This document shows positions 36,607-46,542 of a DNA stretch of 64,000 bases, in pieces. The stretch's first letter is position 1. Each line of letters begins with the position of its first letter. Source of the stretch: an uncultured Armatimonadota bacterium (lineage in GTDB: Bacteria; Armatimonadota; Fimbriimonadia; Fimbriimonadales; Fimbriimonadaceae). A program made the translations under genes and the position numbers. Location of the stretch: assembly GCA_903927025.1 (NCBI GenBank), contig CAIYLG010000051.1, forward strand, positions 1-64,000, given 5' to 3'. Under the pieces are notes generated by a model. The model had not been told where the DNA came from, made no database searches, and saw only the letters and a program-made list of their open reading frames with translations.

Positions 36607-38010
36607 ATGAAATGTTCCGCTTACCTTCGTTTGGCTGCCCTATCTGCCGTTATTCCGCTTTCGGCGACCCTTTTCGCCCAAGGTGATCCTGCCACCCTTG
36701 ATCGAATTGCCGATCTAGGTAAAAACCACAGTCAGATCATGGATCGCTTTCATCATCTGTGCTTCGACATCGGCGCCCGCCTCACCAGTTCGCCTGAACT
36801 CTACACCGCTCAAAAATGGGCTGTGGGTCAGTTCAAAAAGTTCGGTTGCACGAACGTACACCTGGAAAAGTGGGGAGAATTTCCGACCGGATTTGACCGT
36901 GGACCTGTCCAAATCTGCCGGATGGTCGAGCCATTTGAGTCAGACATGGTTTTCACCACCCCAGCCTGGGCGAACGGCACAAAGGGCCTTCAGCGTGGAG
37001 AGGCCATTTTGCAGCCGGAATCGCTTGAGGAGATTAAGGCGCATGCCGCCGACTTCAAAGGGAAGTGGGTCATCGCTCCTCCGAGCCGATCGGGAAGCGG
37101 CGCTGAGGTTAATGCAGAACTCGAAAAGGATGGTGCTCTTGGCAAGATCAATGGTTCTCGAAACGAACTTGTCGTGACCAGCGGACCCAACTGGAAGGGA
37201 GTGACCTACGACAAGCACCCCGGTCTCCTTCAGGTCACGGTTCGGAAATCTGACTACGACCGAATACTTCGAAACATCGACTTCAAGCGGAACGTCGCGC
37301 TGGAAATCAATGCGGACAACCGGTTCTACAAGGGGCCTATTCCCCAGTACAACGTGATTGCCGAAATCAAGGGGACGGAAAAGCCAGACGAGGTGGTGAT
37401 CGTCAGCGGCCACTTCGACTCATGGAATGGGCCCGGCTCTCAGGGCGCACAGGATAACGGAGTCGGATCCATGACAGCGATGGAAGCCGCGCGCATCCTC
37501 TGCGCGGCTCATGCCAAGCCGAAGCGTACGATTCGCTTTATCCTCTGGTCCGGAGAAGAGCAGGGAATCTTTGGCTCAACTGCCTATGTGAAGATTCACA
37601 AAGACGAGCTGGACAAGATCAGCGCCGTGCTGGTCGATGATGGCGGCGGAAACTACCAAGGTGGCTACGTGATCCTTCCTCAGATGAAACCGATGATGGA
37701 GGAAGCGATCAAGAAGAGCCAGGCAACCTTCCCAGATATGCCTCAGGTGCTCAAACTTGCCGGTGGTTCCAAAATGCCGCGAGGCGGCGGCAGCGACCAC
37801 GCCCCGTTCAACGCTGTTGGCGTACCCGGCTTCTTCACTATCGAAACCGGAACGTTGAACTACACGTTTGTTCACCACACTCAGAACGACCGGTTCGAGA
37901 CCTGCATTCCTGCGTACCTCATCCAATCTGGAACCAACCACGCGTTGGTTTCCTATAACCTTGCCTGTGCCGAGACGCTCCTTCCGAGGGAGCCAAAGCC
38001 AGCCCAATAG
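36607..38010 (+). CDS. Secreted M28-family zinc peptidase, copy 1
   Basis: About 467 residues from ATG 36607, giving a good signal peptide (MKCSAYLRLAALSAVIPLSATLFAQG). An ATG at 36547 in the same frame would bury it. A PA-type domain is inserted (~120-250), and the catalytic domain carries the two-zinc motifs GHFDSWNGPGSQGAQDNGVGS, WSGEEQGIFGS, VDDGGGNYQ and VHHTQNDRFE. It is an aminopeptidase- or carboxypeptidase-like enzyme that digests peptides outside the cytoplasm. It is followed 28 bases later by a paralogue. Confidence 0.9.
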   Translation: MKCSAYLRLAALSAVIPLSATLFAQGDPATLDRIADLGKNHSQIMDRFHHLCFDIGARLTSSPELYTAQKWAVGQFKKFGCTNVHLEKWGEFPTGFDRGPVQICRMVEPFESDMVFTTPAWANGTKGLQRGEAILQPESLEEIKAHAADFKGKWVIAPPSRSGSGAEVNAELEKDGALGKINGSRNELVVTSGPNWKGVTYDKHPGLLQVTVRKSDYDRILRNIDFKRNVALEINADNRFYKGPIPQYNVIAEIKGTEKPDEVVIVSGHFDSWNGPGSQGAQDNGVGSMTAMEAARILCAAHAKPKRTIRFILWSGEEQGIFGSTAYVKIHKDELDKISAVLVDDGGGNYQGGYVILPQMKPMMEEAIKKSQATFPDMPQVLKLAGGSKMPRGGGSDHAPFNAVGVPGFFTIETGTLNYTFVHHTQNDRFETCIPAYLIQSGTNHALVSYNLACAETLLPREPKPAQ

Positions 38011-38038
38011 ACAGAACCTGCCAAACTGAGGCGGCCAC

Positions 38039-39439
38039 ATGAACCGTCCCCACCTGCTGCTCGCCTCAGTCTTTCTCGTCACCTTGGCCCACGGCCAGGG
38101 TGACCCGGTTACCCTCGGTCGCATCATCAATCAAGGAAAGAATCACAACCAGGTGATGAAGCGGCTCCACGAGCTGTGCTTTGACATTGGACCCCGCGTC
38201 ACCGGCTCTCCCAAGTTGGCGAAAGCTCAGAAATGGGCGATGGCTAAATTTAAGTCGTGGGGGCTCACCAACATCCACCTAGAGCAATGGGGTGAGGTTC
38301 CCGTCGGTTTTGAGCGCGGAGGCAACCAGTTCGCCCGCATGGTTGAGCCTTACGATGTGCCGATTTCATTCACGACCATGAATTGGATGCCCGGCACCAA
38401 AGGGCTAATCAGAGCTGATGCGGTCCTAGAGCCGAAAACAATTGCTGAGTTCGACCAGAACAAAGCCAAACTCAAAGGTGCTTGGGTTATCTGCCAGGCA
38501 GACATGGGCATGCACGGCCCCGACGTCAAAGAGTCGCCGGAGGTCAGAAAAGCCCTAGATGATCTCGGTATTGCCGGAAGAATTTACGGCACAAAGGATG
38601 AGCGAGTCTGGTCGCACGGTTCGTACCGAAACAAGACCCTCGATAAGCATCCTGCCGACGTCCAAATCCTCGTCAGCCGGCCCGACTACGACCGAATCGT
38701 CCGTAACATCGGCTTTGGGCGTAAGACCGTTCTAGAATTCAACGCAGAGAACAAGTGGTTTAAGGGCCCGATTCCTCAGTACAACGTCGTCGCAGAGATC
38801 AAGGGCACCGAGAAACCGGATGAGGTCGTCATTGTTTGCGGACACCTTGATTCATGGAATTCTCCCGGATCGCAAGGGGCCAACGACAACGGAACGGGAA
38901 CCGTGACGGCCATCGAAGCTGCCCGCATCCTCTCTGCCGCCCACGCGAAGCCTAAGAGGACCATTCGCTTCATCCTGTGGTCGGGTGAGGAGCAGGGATT
39001 ACTAGGATCGCTGGCTTACGTCAAGGCGCATGAGTCGGAGTGGGACAAAATTTCCGCCGTTCTCAATGACGATGACGGAAGCAACTATCAGTCCGGTTTC
39101 TGGGGCTATGAAGTGATGAAGCCAATGCTGATGGAGGCCTGTGCTCCCACCGTGAAGGCTTTCCCAGCGATGCCTCAGCACTTCGACGTCTATACCGACA
39201 TGACGAATGACGGCGGCAGCGACCAGGCTCCGTTCAATTACGTCGGAATTCCGGGTCTTAGCGTCCGCCAAGCGGGTCGGCAAGACTACATGCACGTGTG
39301 GCATACCCAGTTCGACCGGTACGAGGAGGCCATCCCCGAATACCTCGTCCAGGCGTCCACGAATCACGCAGTCGTCTCATACAACCTTGCCTGTGCAGAG
39401 ACGCTTCTGCCACGTGGCCCGAAGCCTAAGAAGAAGTAG
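38039..39439 (+). CDS. Secreted M28-family zinc peptidase, copy 2
   Basis: The 466-residue paralogue of the preceding gene has a signal peptide (MNRPHLLLASVFLVTLAHGQG). It keeps every zinc ligand region: GHLDSWNSPGSQGANDNGTGT, WSGEEQGLLGS, NDDDGSNYQ and WHTQFDRYE. The two copies align end to end, with shared stretches such as FKGPIPQYNV and EIKGTEKPDEVVIV, but the domain around residues 130-220 differs more, which could change peptide preference. Tandem duplication followed by divergence is the simplest explanation. Confidence 0.9.
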   Translation: MNRPHLLLASVFLVTLAHGQGDPVTLGRIINQGKNHNQVMKRLHELCFDIGPRVTGSPKLAKAQKWAMAKFKSWGLTNIHLEQWGEVPVGFERGGNQFARMVEPYDVPISFTTMNWMPGTKGLIRADAVLEPKTIAEFDQNKAKLKGAWVICQADMGMHGPDVKESPEVRKALDDLGIAGRIYGTKDERVWSHGSYRNKTLDKHPADVQILVSRPDYDRIVRNIGFGRKTVLEFNAENKWFKGPIPQYNVVAEIKGTEKPDEVVIVCGHLDSWNSPGSQGANDNGTGTVTAIEAARILSAAHAKPKRTIRFILWSGEEQGLLGSLAYVKAHESEWDKISAVLNDDDGSNYQSGFWGYEVMKPMLMEACAPTVKAFPAMPQHFDVYTDMTNDGGSDQAPFNYVGIPGLSVRQAGRQDYMHVWHTQFDRYEEAIPEYLVQASTNHAVVSYNLACAETLLPRGPKPKKK

Positions 39440-39448
39440 CGACCAAGG

Positions 39449-40201
39449 GTGCTAAAGCTCGGCAAGTTTCTCGACGTTCGAACGACTCCGGCATCGCCGA
39501 TCCGCGATGCCGTGAATATTCCGCTTGCCGAACTTGCCGACCGAGTCTGCGAACTCCCTGCCAAGCAACAGGCTGTCCTCGTCGCAGATACGGGTCCTGA
39601 TGCGACTTATGCCTGCGAGTGGCTCCAGACTCAGGGCAGACTCGCCCGGGTCACCCGCGAATTCGAGTTGGGTCCCAGCGATCCAGTGCGACTGTGGAGG
39701 CCGAACGCATTTTTGGAGGAAGTCATCGATCAGATCCCGGTTGGATCTGCGGTAGACCTTGCCTGCGGCTCCGGCCGCGACTCTGTCTTCCTGTCATCGG
39801 TTGGATTTCGGGTGACCGCCATCGACCACCTTGAAGATGCTATTGATCTGGGCCGAAATCTGGAGTTTCACTCGGCAACAAGCGGAGCACCAATCGCCTG
39901 GAAGGCTCAAGACTTGGAATCAATGCTCCCGGAAGGGCAGTTCAGTCTCGCCGTCTCTTTCTTCTATCTGGACCGCAGGCTTCTGGCTCACTTGTCAGAG
40001 ATCGTGGTTCCTGGCGGGTTCGTGGTCATCGAAACGTTCACCGTTGAACATCGCCTGAAGTTCGGAAAGCCGAGACGGGAAAAGTTGGTTCTCGAGCTCG
40101 GTGAGCTGACCATTCTCCTTCCCGACTTTGAGGTCATTCGATACGAAGAGGGCCTTCACGGCGACCGCTATACCGCCCGATATCTTGGCCGACGAATTTA
40201 G
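39449..40201 (+). CDS. Inactive rhodanese domain fused to SAM methyltransferase
   Basis: A 250-residue fusion. Residues 1-~72 form a short rhodanese-like domain (DVRTTPASPIRDAVNIPLAELADRV). At the active loop the usual CRTG is VADTG: the catalytic Cys is Ala46. Residues ~85-245 form a TehB-like class I methyltransferase with motif I AVDLACGSGRDSVFLSSVGFRVTAID (~101-126) and an acidic second motif. An active rhodanese transfers sulfane sulfur; here it probably binds a ligand or partner. The methyl acceptor is unknown. It starts with GTG 39449, 9 bases after the second M28 stop. Confidence 0.8.
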   Translation: MLKLGKFLDVRTTPASPIRDAVNIPLAELADRVCELPAKQQAVLVADTGPDATYACEWLQTQGRLARVTREFELGPSDPVRLWRPNAFLEEVIDQIPVGSAVDLACGSGRDSVFLSSVGFRVTAIDHLEDAIDLGRNLEFHSATSGAPIAWKAQDLESMLPEGQFSLAVSFFYLDRRLLAHLSEIVVPGGFVVIETFTVEHRLKFGKPRREKLVLELGELTILLPDFEVIRYEEGLHGDRYTARYLGRRI

Positions 40202-41430
40202 GACAGCAAAGTATTTCGAAGCAGACTTAGCGCCGTCTGCGTGCTTCTGCGCTGGATATCCTCTCGAATCCCTCGGTACTTGGCGTTGTCAACAATCGTT
40301 CCGAGCGGACCAGCGATCCCGATATAGGTGAGCCCAATCGGTTTGTCATCGATATCGGCAGTTGGCCCCGCATTGCCGGTGATGGAAACCCCGTAAGTTG
40401 CGCCCAGCCGCTCCCGGACCGCCTCTGCCATCGCCAGAGCGGTTGCCTCGGATACGGGACCATGCTCCTCCAGTAGTTCTGGCGAGATGCCAAGTAGGGT
40501 CGTTTTGGCACCAACCGTGTAAACGATCGTTCCACCCACGAACGCCTTGCTGGACCCGGGCACTGACGTCAGACGAGCGGCCAGCGAGCCCCCAGACATA
40601 CTCTCTGCAACCGCAACCGTTTCGCCCCTCTCAATCAGAAGCTGGATGGTTGCCGATTCGAGGGTGGCCAGGTTGATGCCATACAGGTGGTTGCCAAGAA
40701 TGGCCCGGATCTGGTCGACAACTGGGTCGATCAAAAGGTCTGCCGCTTCACGGGTCTCAGCTCGGGCAGTAACCCGTAGGTGCACTTCGGCGGGTTGAGC
40801 GTATGGAGCCACCGTTGGATTTTCTGCATCCATGAGGTGTCGAATCGCTTCTTCAACGTGGCTCTCCCCCATCCCTGCGACCTTAAGGACTCGCGAGTGA
40901 ATCACCTGACCACCTTGGAGGTGCTCCAAGAAAGTGCGTACAGGACCCGTCGCCATCGGGTCAAATTCGCCCTTTGGTCCCGGTAGGGCGATCACGACCT
41001 TGCCATTTTTCTGACAAATCAAGCCGGGCGCAGTGCCGTTAGGGTTGTCAATAAGCTGCGCCGAAGTTGGCTTTTGGGCCTGCCGGAGCGTGGATTCTGC
41101 CATCCGAATGCCACGTGACGCAAAGAATTCTTTGAGGCGCTCTGCAACTTCGGGCACATTCTCGAGCTCATCTCCGAGGGCTGCCGCGATACCGTCTCGG
41201 GTGAGATCGTCGACCGTCGGGCCCAGTCCGCCAATCGTGACCACCAAATCCGCCCTCTCCAGAGAATCCTTAAGCATGCTGACAAGTCGGTCCATGTTGT
41301 CGCCCACCGTCGAGCGGCGCGTGCAGCCAATTCCACAGTCGGCAAGGATCCGAGCCATGTGCGCCGCGTGCGTGTCCACGATCTGACCCAAGAGAAGTTC
41401 CGTCCCAACAGACACGATTTCGGCAGTCAT
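40198..41430 (-). CDS. cinA: CinA-like NMN amidohydrolase / ADP-ribose pyrophosphatase-type protein
   Basis: The 410-residue protein has the two CinA domains. The N-terminal MoaB/MogA-like domain (~1-250: VSVGTELLLGQIVDTHAAHMARILADCG, GGLGPTVDDLTRDGIA, ALPGPKGEF) is the COG1058 pyrophosphatase. The C-terminal domain (~255-405: AVAESMSGGSLAARLTSVPGSSKAFVGGTIVYT, GNAGPTA) is the nicotinamide-nucleotide amidohydrolase (PncC-like, COG1546). It recycles nicotinamide mononucleotide to nicotinate mononucleotide and clears ADP-ribose. It converges with the methyltransferase gene, overlapping by 4 bases. Confidence 0.9.
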   Translation of the reverse strand: MTAEIVSVGTELLLGQIVDTHAAHMARILADCGIGCTRRSTVGDNMDRLVSMLKDSLERADLVVTIGGLGPTVDDLTRDGIAAALGDELENVPEVAERLKEFFASRGIRMAESTLRQAQKPTSAQLIDNPNGTAPGLICQKNGKVVIALPGPKGEFDPMATGPVRTFLEHLQGGQVIHSRVLKVAGMGESHVEEAIRHLMDAENPTVAPYAQPAEVHLRVTARAETREAADLLIDPVVDQIRAILGNHLYGINLATLESATIQLLIERGETVAVAESMSGGSLAARLTSVPGSSKAFVGGTIVYTVGAKTTLLGISPELLEEHGPVSEATALAMAEAVRERLGATYGVSITGNAGPTADIDDKPIGLTYIGIAGPLGTIVDNAKYRGIREDIQRRSTQTALSLLRNTLLS

Positions 41431-41448
41431 GGATTTATTCTGAGCGAA

Positions 41449-41476
41449 TTGTCGGGGGTGAGTCGTCTGCTACACT
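41449..41476 (+). promoter_or_regulatory. Sigma-70-type promoter for a leaderless transcript
   Basis: TTGTCG (41449-41454), 16 bases, then TACACT (41471-41476). The -10 element ends 7 bases before the ATG at 41484, and no Shine-Dalgarno sequence is present. Confidence 0.45.
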
Positions 41477-41483
41477 CGAAACG

Positions 41484-43100
41484 ATGAGTTTCACCGTCCA
41501 AGTCACTCCGGACTTGATCCCCCTGGAGCCCGGAGCCACAACTCCTGTGTCCGTGGTGGTTGTCAATCGAACGGATGAGGCGGACCGATACGAGCTGGAA
41601 ATCGAAGGGGTTGATCCTGAGTGGACTGCCGTTCCGGTACCTGTCTTCGGCTCCGAGCCCGGCGAAAGCCACGTCGAAAGAGTCTTTTTCAAGCCGTCGC
41701 GATCCAGCGAGAGCCTTGCTGGCAACTATCCTTTCGTTGTCCGCGTGCGATCGCTGATTTCCGGTGAGGCTAAGACCGTTCAGGCTGTCCTCGAAGTCAA
41801 GCCGTTCAACCATGTGACCATGGAGATCACCCCCAAGAAGGGCTCTTACTCGGCATGGCGAAAGCACAACGTGTTTTCTGCGGTCCTGATGAACCTGGGA
41901 AATACCGAGCACACGATGCGGCTGGTTGGAACCGATCCAGAAGACTCGTGCGCCTACGAATTTGAGTCAGAGCAGGTCACAGTTGGCCCCGGTCAGCAGC
42001 GAGAAGTTGAGTTCGTCGCCTCTCCCACAAGCAAGCCATTCTTTGCAGGCGGCAAGCTGATTGGCTTTTCTGTGACAGCTCGCGGCGTGGATAAGCCCTC
42101 GGTGGCAACCTCCGCCCAGGCCCAGCTTGAGCATCGGCCATTTATCACCCCAAGCGGCTTAATCCTGTCTCTCATTGTCGCAGTCATCATCTTCCTGTGG
42201 TTTCTGATGAGGCCCCAGCCTCTGCAGATCACGTCTTTCAGCGTCAATCCGCCAATGCCGCTTACCGGGCAAGAGGTGAAAGTGACATGGGCGACCTCAC
42301 CTTCGACCCACGTGAAAGTGACCGCGGGAGCAGACGTTCTTACCGACGGCAATGAGAGCGCGGGAAGCTACCCATACACCGTAAGCGCCGCCGGGACCAT
42401 CAGCTTTAGGATTTACGCCAACAAGGACGGCCAGGAGAAGACCCAGGAAATCCGAGTGACGGTCAAGGACCCCCCAACCGCCCTCGATCCAGAGATCCTC
42501 GCGCTTTCAGCAAAGCCCACCAAGGTGAAGCTTGGCTCAACATTCGAACTGGACTATTCGCTTGGCAGTTCGGTAACCAAGGCGATTCTCGAGCCGGTCA
42601 ACCTCGTCATTGACCCAAGCCTTAGCCGCATTGACATCCTCACGACCAAGGTCGGCGATCAGGAATACACCCTTGCCGCAACCAATAAGGACGGAAAGAC
42701 GATCACCAAGTCGATCAAGGTCAACGTTTACGAAGAGAGTGACGCCACCATCATCGCTTTCTCGCCCAGCAATGTTTCCGTTCCGATGTCAGTGGCCAAA
42801 GTCACTTTGAGCTGGCAAGTGAACGGAGCCGTGCGCGTGGAGCTTTCCTCGAGCACGGGCGCCACCCAACAGGTGGACCCCTCAACCAGCATGGACATTC
42901 CTCTTACAGCTAAGACAACCTTCACTCTCACCGCCTACGATTCAAAAGGTCGCAAGACTTCTCAGAGCCGCGTGGTCAACGTGGTGCAGGATATTCCTCC
43001 ACCCGATCCAGCAGGCGCGCCGCCGATCATTCCTCCAACATCCGGCACGACCGGCGGAGCCACCACTGGTGGCGCGACAACTGGTGGAGGTATTCGATGA
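41484..43100 (+). CDS. Single-pass membrane protein with Ig-like domains
   Basis: A 538-residue protein without a signal peptide. Residues 1-~215 contain two NEW3/CARDB-like immunoglobulin-fold domains (MSFTVQVTPDLIPLEPGATTPVSVVVVNRTDEADRYELEIEG, NVFSAVLMNLGNTEHTMRL). One membrane helix lies at ~220-241 (LILSLIVAVIIFLWFLM), followed by further Ig-like domains and a Gly/Thr-rich tail (TTGGATTGG). With no N-terminal signal, the topology may be N-in/C-out; the family COG1470 has a similar layout. Its role is unknown. It starts a transcript with purH, whose ATG overlaps its stop. Confidence 0.7.
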   Translation: MSFTVQVTPDLIPLEPGATTPVSVVVVNRTDEADRYELEIEGVDPEWTAVPVPVFGSEPGESHVERVFFKPSRSSESLAGNYPFVVRVRSLISGEAKTVQAVLEVKPFNHVTMEITPKKGSYSAWRKHNVFSAVLMNLGNTEHTMRLVGTDPEDSCAYEFESEQVTVGPGQQREVEFVASPTSKPFFAGGKLIGFSVTARGVDKPSVATSAQAQLEHRPFITPSGLILSLIVAVIIFLWFLMRPQPLQITSFSVNPPMPLTGQEVKVTWATSPSTHVKVTAGADVLTDGNESAGSYPYTVSAAGTISFRIYANKDGQEKTQEIRVTVKDPPTALDPEILALSAKPTKVKLGSTFELDYSLGSSVTKAILEPVNLVIDPSLSRIDILTTKVGDQEYTLAATNKDGKTITKSIKVNVYEESDATIIAFSPSNVSVPMSVAKVTLSWQVNGAVRVELSSSTGATQQVDPSTSMDIPLTAKTTFTLTAYDSKGRKTSQSRVVNVVQDIPPPDPAGAPPIIPPTSGTTGGATTGGATTGGGIR

Positions 43101-44632
43101 GTCTAAGAGCCCTTCTCTCCGTAACGGACAAAACCGGAGTTGTCGATTTTGCAAAGGGTCTTGTCGCTCAGGGTTTTGAGCTGATCAGCACCGGTGGAAC
43201 CGCGAAGGCGCTTCGCGAAGCCGGCCTTGCGGTCAAAGACGTTTCTGAAGTCACTGGTTTCCCAGAGATGCTGGATGGCAGGGTCAAGACCCTTCATCCC
43301 CTCGTTCACGGCGGACTCCTCGGAGACCTTCGGCTAGAAAGCCATGTCGCCGCGATGCAGGAGGCGGGAATTGAGCCCATTTCGCTCCTTTGCGTCAACC
43401 TCTACGCCTTTGAAAAGACGGTGACCGCTCCTCATGACCTAGAGGAAGCGATTGAGTCCATCGACATCGGTGGACCCGCTATGATTCGAGCCGCCGCCAA
43501 GAACTGGGCAAACGTTGCCGTAGTGGTTGATCCAGGTGACTACTCAGCGGTGCTTCAAAGTTTGTCTGAGGGAACAATCGCTGAGAAGCGCCTCGCCCTG
43601 AGCGCTAAGGCTTTCCGCCACACCGCGTTCTACGATTCGATGGTCTCCCGGTACCTGACTGCCGCCGCTGGAGAATCGCCCTATTCGGAGACGCTCACCC
43701 TGGGCTATCGCAAGGCTGTCCCCCTGCGGTACGGAGAGAATCCGCACCAGGCTGGCGCGATGTTTCACGATCCGCTCGGTCTCCCCGGTATCGCCCAGGC
43801 GAAACACCTTTCTGGTTGGGAACTGGGCTACAACAACTACAACGATGCGGATGGAGCATGGGAACTCGTTGCAGACCTTCCCGTTCCTGCCTGCGCGATC
43901 ACCAAGCACGGCAACCCCTGTGGTGCCGCGATTGCCTCCACCTACGGAGAAGCGTTCCGCCTTGCCCGGGAGGCGGATCCAATCTCCGCTTTTGGTGGCG
44001 TCGTCGCCATCAATGGAGTGCTGGATGAAGAAGCAGCTGCTGCGATGATTGAGAAGGGCAACAAGCTCGATGTCGTGATTGCCACTGAATTCACGCCCGG
44101 GGCTCTGGAGATGTTCACCACCCGAAAGATTTGGGGACAGGAGGTCCGCCTCCTGTCGGCGTCTCTCCCTGCGAACAGTGCGAGCGTCATGGTGCGAGCC
44201 ATCCGCGGTGGTGCTCTGATCCAGGACACCGACGAGGATCCAGGCAAGCCATGGACGGTGGTGACTGAGAAGCAGCCAACTCAGGAGCAGATGGATGCGA
44301 TGAAGTTCCTCTGGAAAGTCATCCCGCACGTTAAGTCCAACGCCATCGTGGTCGGTACGTCCACCCGACTTTTGGGAGTTGGTGCCGGTCAGATGAACCG
44401 AGTCCAGTCGGTCCGCCTCTCGCTAGAGCAAGCCGGAGAGGGAGCCAAGGGGGCCGCTTTGGCAAGCGATGCATTCTTCCCATTCCCAGATAGTGTGGAG
44501 ACAGCGGCGGCGGCAGGAATCGCCTGCCTGGTGCAGCCTGGTGGCAGCAAGAAGGATGCTGATGTCATCGCCAAGGCGGATGAATTGGGCCTTGTGATGG
44601 TCTTTACCGGGGTGCGGCACTTCCGCCACTAA
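43097..44632 (+). CDS. purH: Bifunctional AICAR transformylase/IMP cyclohydrolase PurH
   Basis: The 511-residue enzyme carries out the last two steps of purine synthesis, formylating AICAR and closing the ring to IMP. The N-terminal IMP cyclohydrolase (~1-195) has STGGTAKALREAGL, TGFPEMLDGRVKTLHPLVHGGLL and the substrate loop IDIGGPAMIRAAAKN. The C-terminal transformylase contains LRYGENPHQ, KHGNPCGAA and ADAFFPFPDSVE-like ending ASDAFFPFPDSVETAAAAG. Length and motifs are normal. It starts at an ATGA overlap with the Ig-like membrane gene, with GGAGGT 5 bases upstream; that coupling to a gene of unrelated function is unusual. Confidence 0.95.
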   Translation: MSLRALLSVTDKTGVVDFAKGLVAQGFELISTGGTAKALREAGLAVKDVSEVTGFPEMLDGRVKTLHPLVHGGLLGDLRLESHVAAMQEAGIEPISLLCVNLYAFEKTVTAPHDLEEAIESIDIGGPAMIRAAAKNWANVAVVVDPGDYSAVLQSLSEGTIAEKRLALSAKAFRHTAFYDSMVSRYLTAAAGESPYSETLTLGYRKAVPLRYGENPHQAGAMFHDPLGLPGIAQAKHLSGWELGYNNYNDADGAWELVADLPVPACAITKHGNPCGAAIASTYGEAFRLAREADPISAFGGVVAINGVLDEEAAAAMIEKGNKLDVVIATEFTPGALEMFTTRKIWGQEVRLLSASLPANSASVMVRAIRGGALIQDTDEDPGKPWTVVTEKQPTQEQMDAMKFLWKVIPHVKSNAIVVGTSTRLLGVGAGQMNRVQSVRLSLEQAGEGAKGAALASDAFFPFPDSVETAAAAGIACLVQPGGSKKDADVIAKADELGLVMVFTGVRHFRH

Positions 44633-44744
44633 GCCAAATCGTCGTATCATGTTGTCTCTTGAGCAATCAAGATCAAACTTTCTGGCCCAGGTGTGACGTC
44701 TGTCCAACCGGGTATCGTCAGAATTCAGTAGAGAGTCTCGCGTT

Positions 44745-45080
44745 ATGAAGAATCAAAACGACATTATCGTCATAGGTGTGTGCGCCTTCCTATCGATCGT
44801 AGCCGGCCTGTGCATGTTTTTCATGAAGCGTGAGCCGATTGCTCCTCCCGCACCGACGGCAGTGATCACCTCGGCGCCGACTTATCCAACCAACACCGCA
44901 CCGGTGATGGCAGCGTCGCTTTCCGGCGGAAGCAACTCCGGAGCAGGCGGTGGTGGAGCCTCCCCCAACATGGGCGGAATGGGCGGTCCCCCTCCAGGAG
45001 TGGGAATGCCTCCAGGCGTTGGCGCAGGTCGAGCAGGTGGCTCTGGCCGCAGTCGTCCTGGAATGCCGGGAATGAAGTAG
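44745..45080 (+). CDS. Small membrane-anchored Gly/Pro-rich protein
   Basis: A 111-residue protein with one helix (~7-27: IIVIGVCAFLSIVAGLCMFFM) and a low-complexity tail of Pro, Gly, Ser and Met (GGGGASPNMGGMGGPPPG, ending GMPGMK). No family is recognised. It probably faces the periplasm. It precedes remA-mreBCD on the same strand, 106 bases upstream, with hairpin sequences between; it may be part of that cell-shape locus or independent. The 112 bases before it hold no recognised element. Confidence 0.55.
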   Translation: MKNQNDIIVIGVCAFLSIVAGLCMFFMKREPIAPPAPTAVITSAPTYPTNTAPVMAASLSGGSNSGAGGGGASPNMGGMGGPPPGVGMPPGVGAGRAGGSGRSRPGMPGMK

Positions 45081-45153
45081 CCTTAACCGAGCGGATTTGC
45101 CGCTAGAAACGTCTCAACCTCGGATCTTTAGGTTGGGACTAGACTCCCCAGTG

Positions 45154-45180
45154 TAAACTCCTTGCCTAGCAAGGAGTTTA
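45154..45180 (+). promoter_or_regulatory. Perfect 12-bp inverted repeat covering remA ribosome site
   Basis: TAAACTCCTTGC (45154-45165), loop CTA, then GCAAGGAGTTTA (45169-45180). All twelve pairs match. The right arm contains AAGGAG, the remA Shine-Dalgarno site, 10 bases before the ATG at 45187. TGTTTT follows, so it also looks like an intrinsic terminator for the upstream gene. A -10-like TAAACT (45154-45159) with TTGGGA 15 bases upstream would start transcription near the loop. Confidence 0.6.
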
Positions 45181-45186
45181 TGTTTT

Positions 45187-46507
<1,321 letters not shown>

Positions 46508-46542
46508 AGCGCCGCAAGTCGGCGACGCCCGTCGACGCCGCG

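Noticed and set aside
43544-44329. 261-codon minus-strand frame inside purH
   Set aside because: PurH is intact on the plus strand with all motifs; the antisense protein has no recognisable features.
45081-45153. Short inverted repeats (AGCGG/CCGCT and AACCT/AGGTT) upstream of the 12-bp palindrome as a riboswitch
   Set aside because: Stems are only five base pairs and no conserved aptamer core is recognisable.
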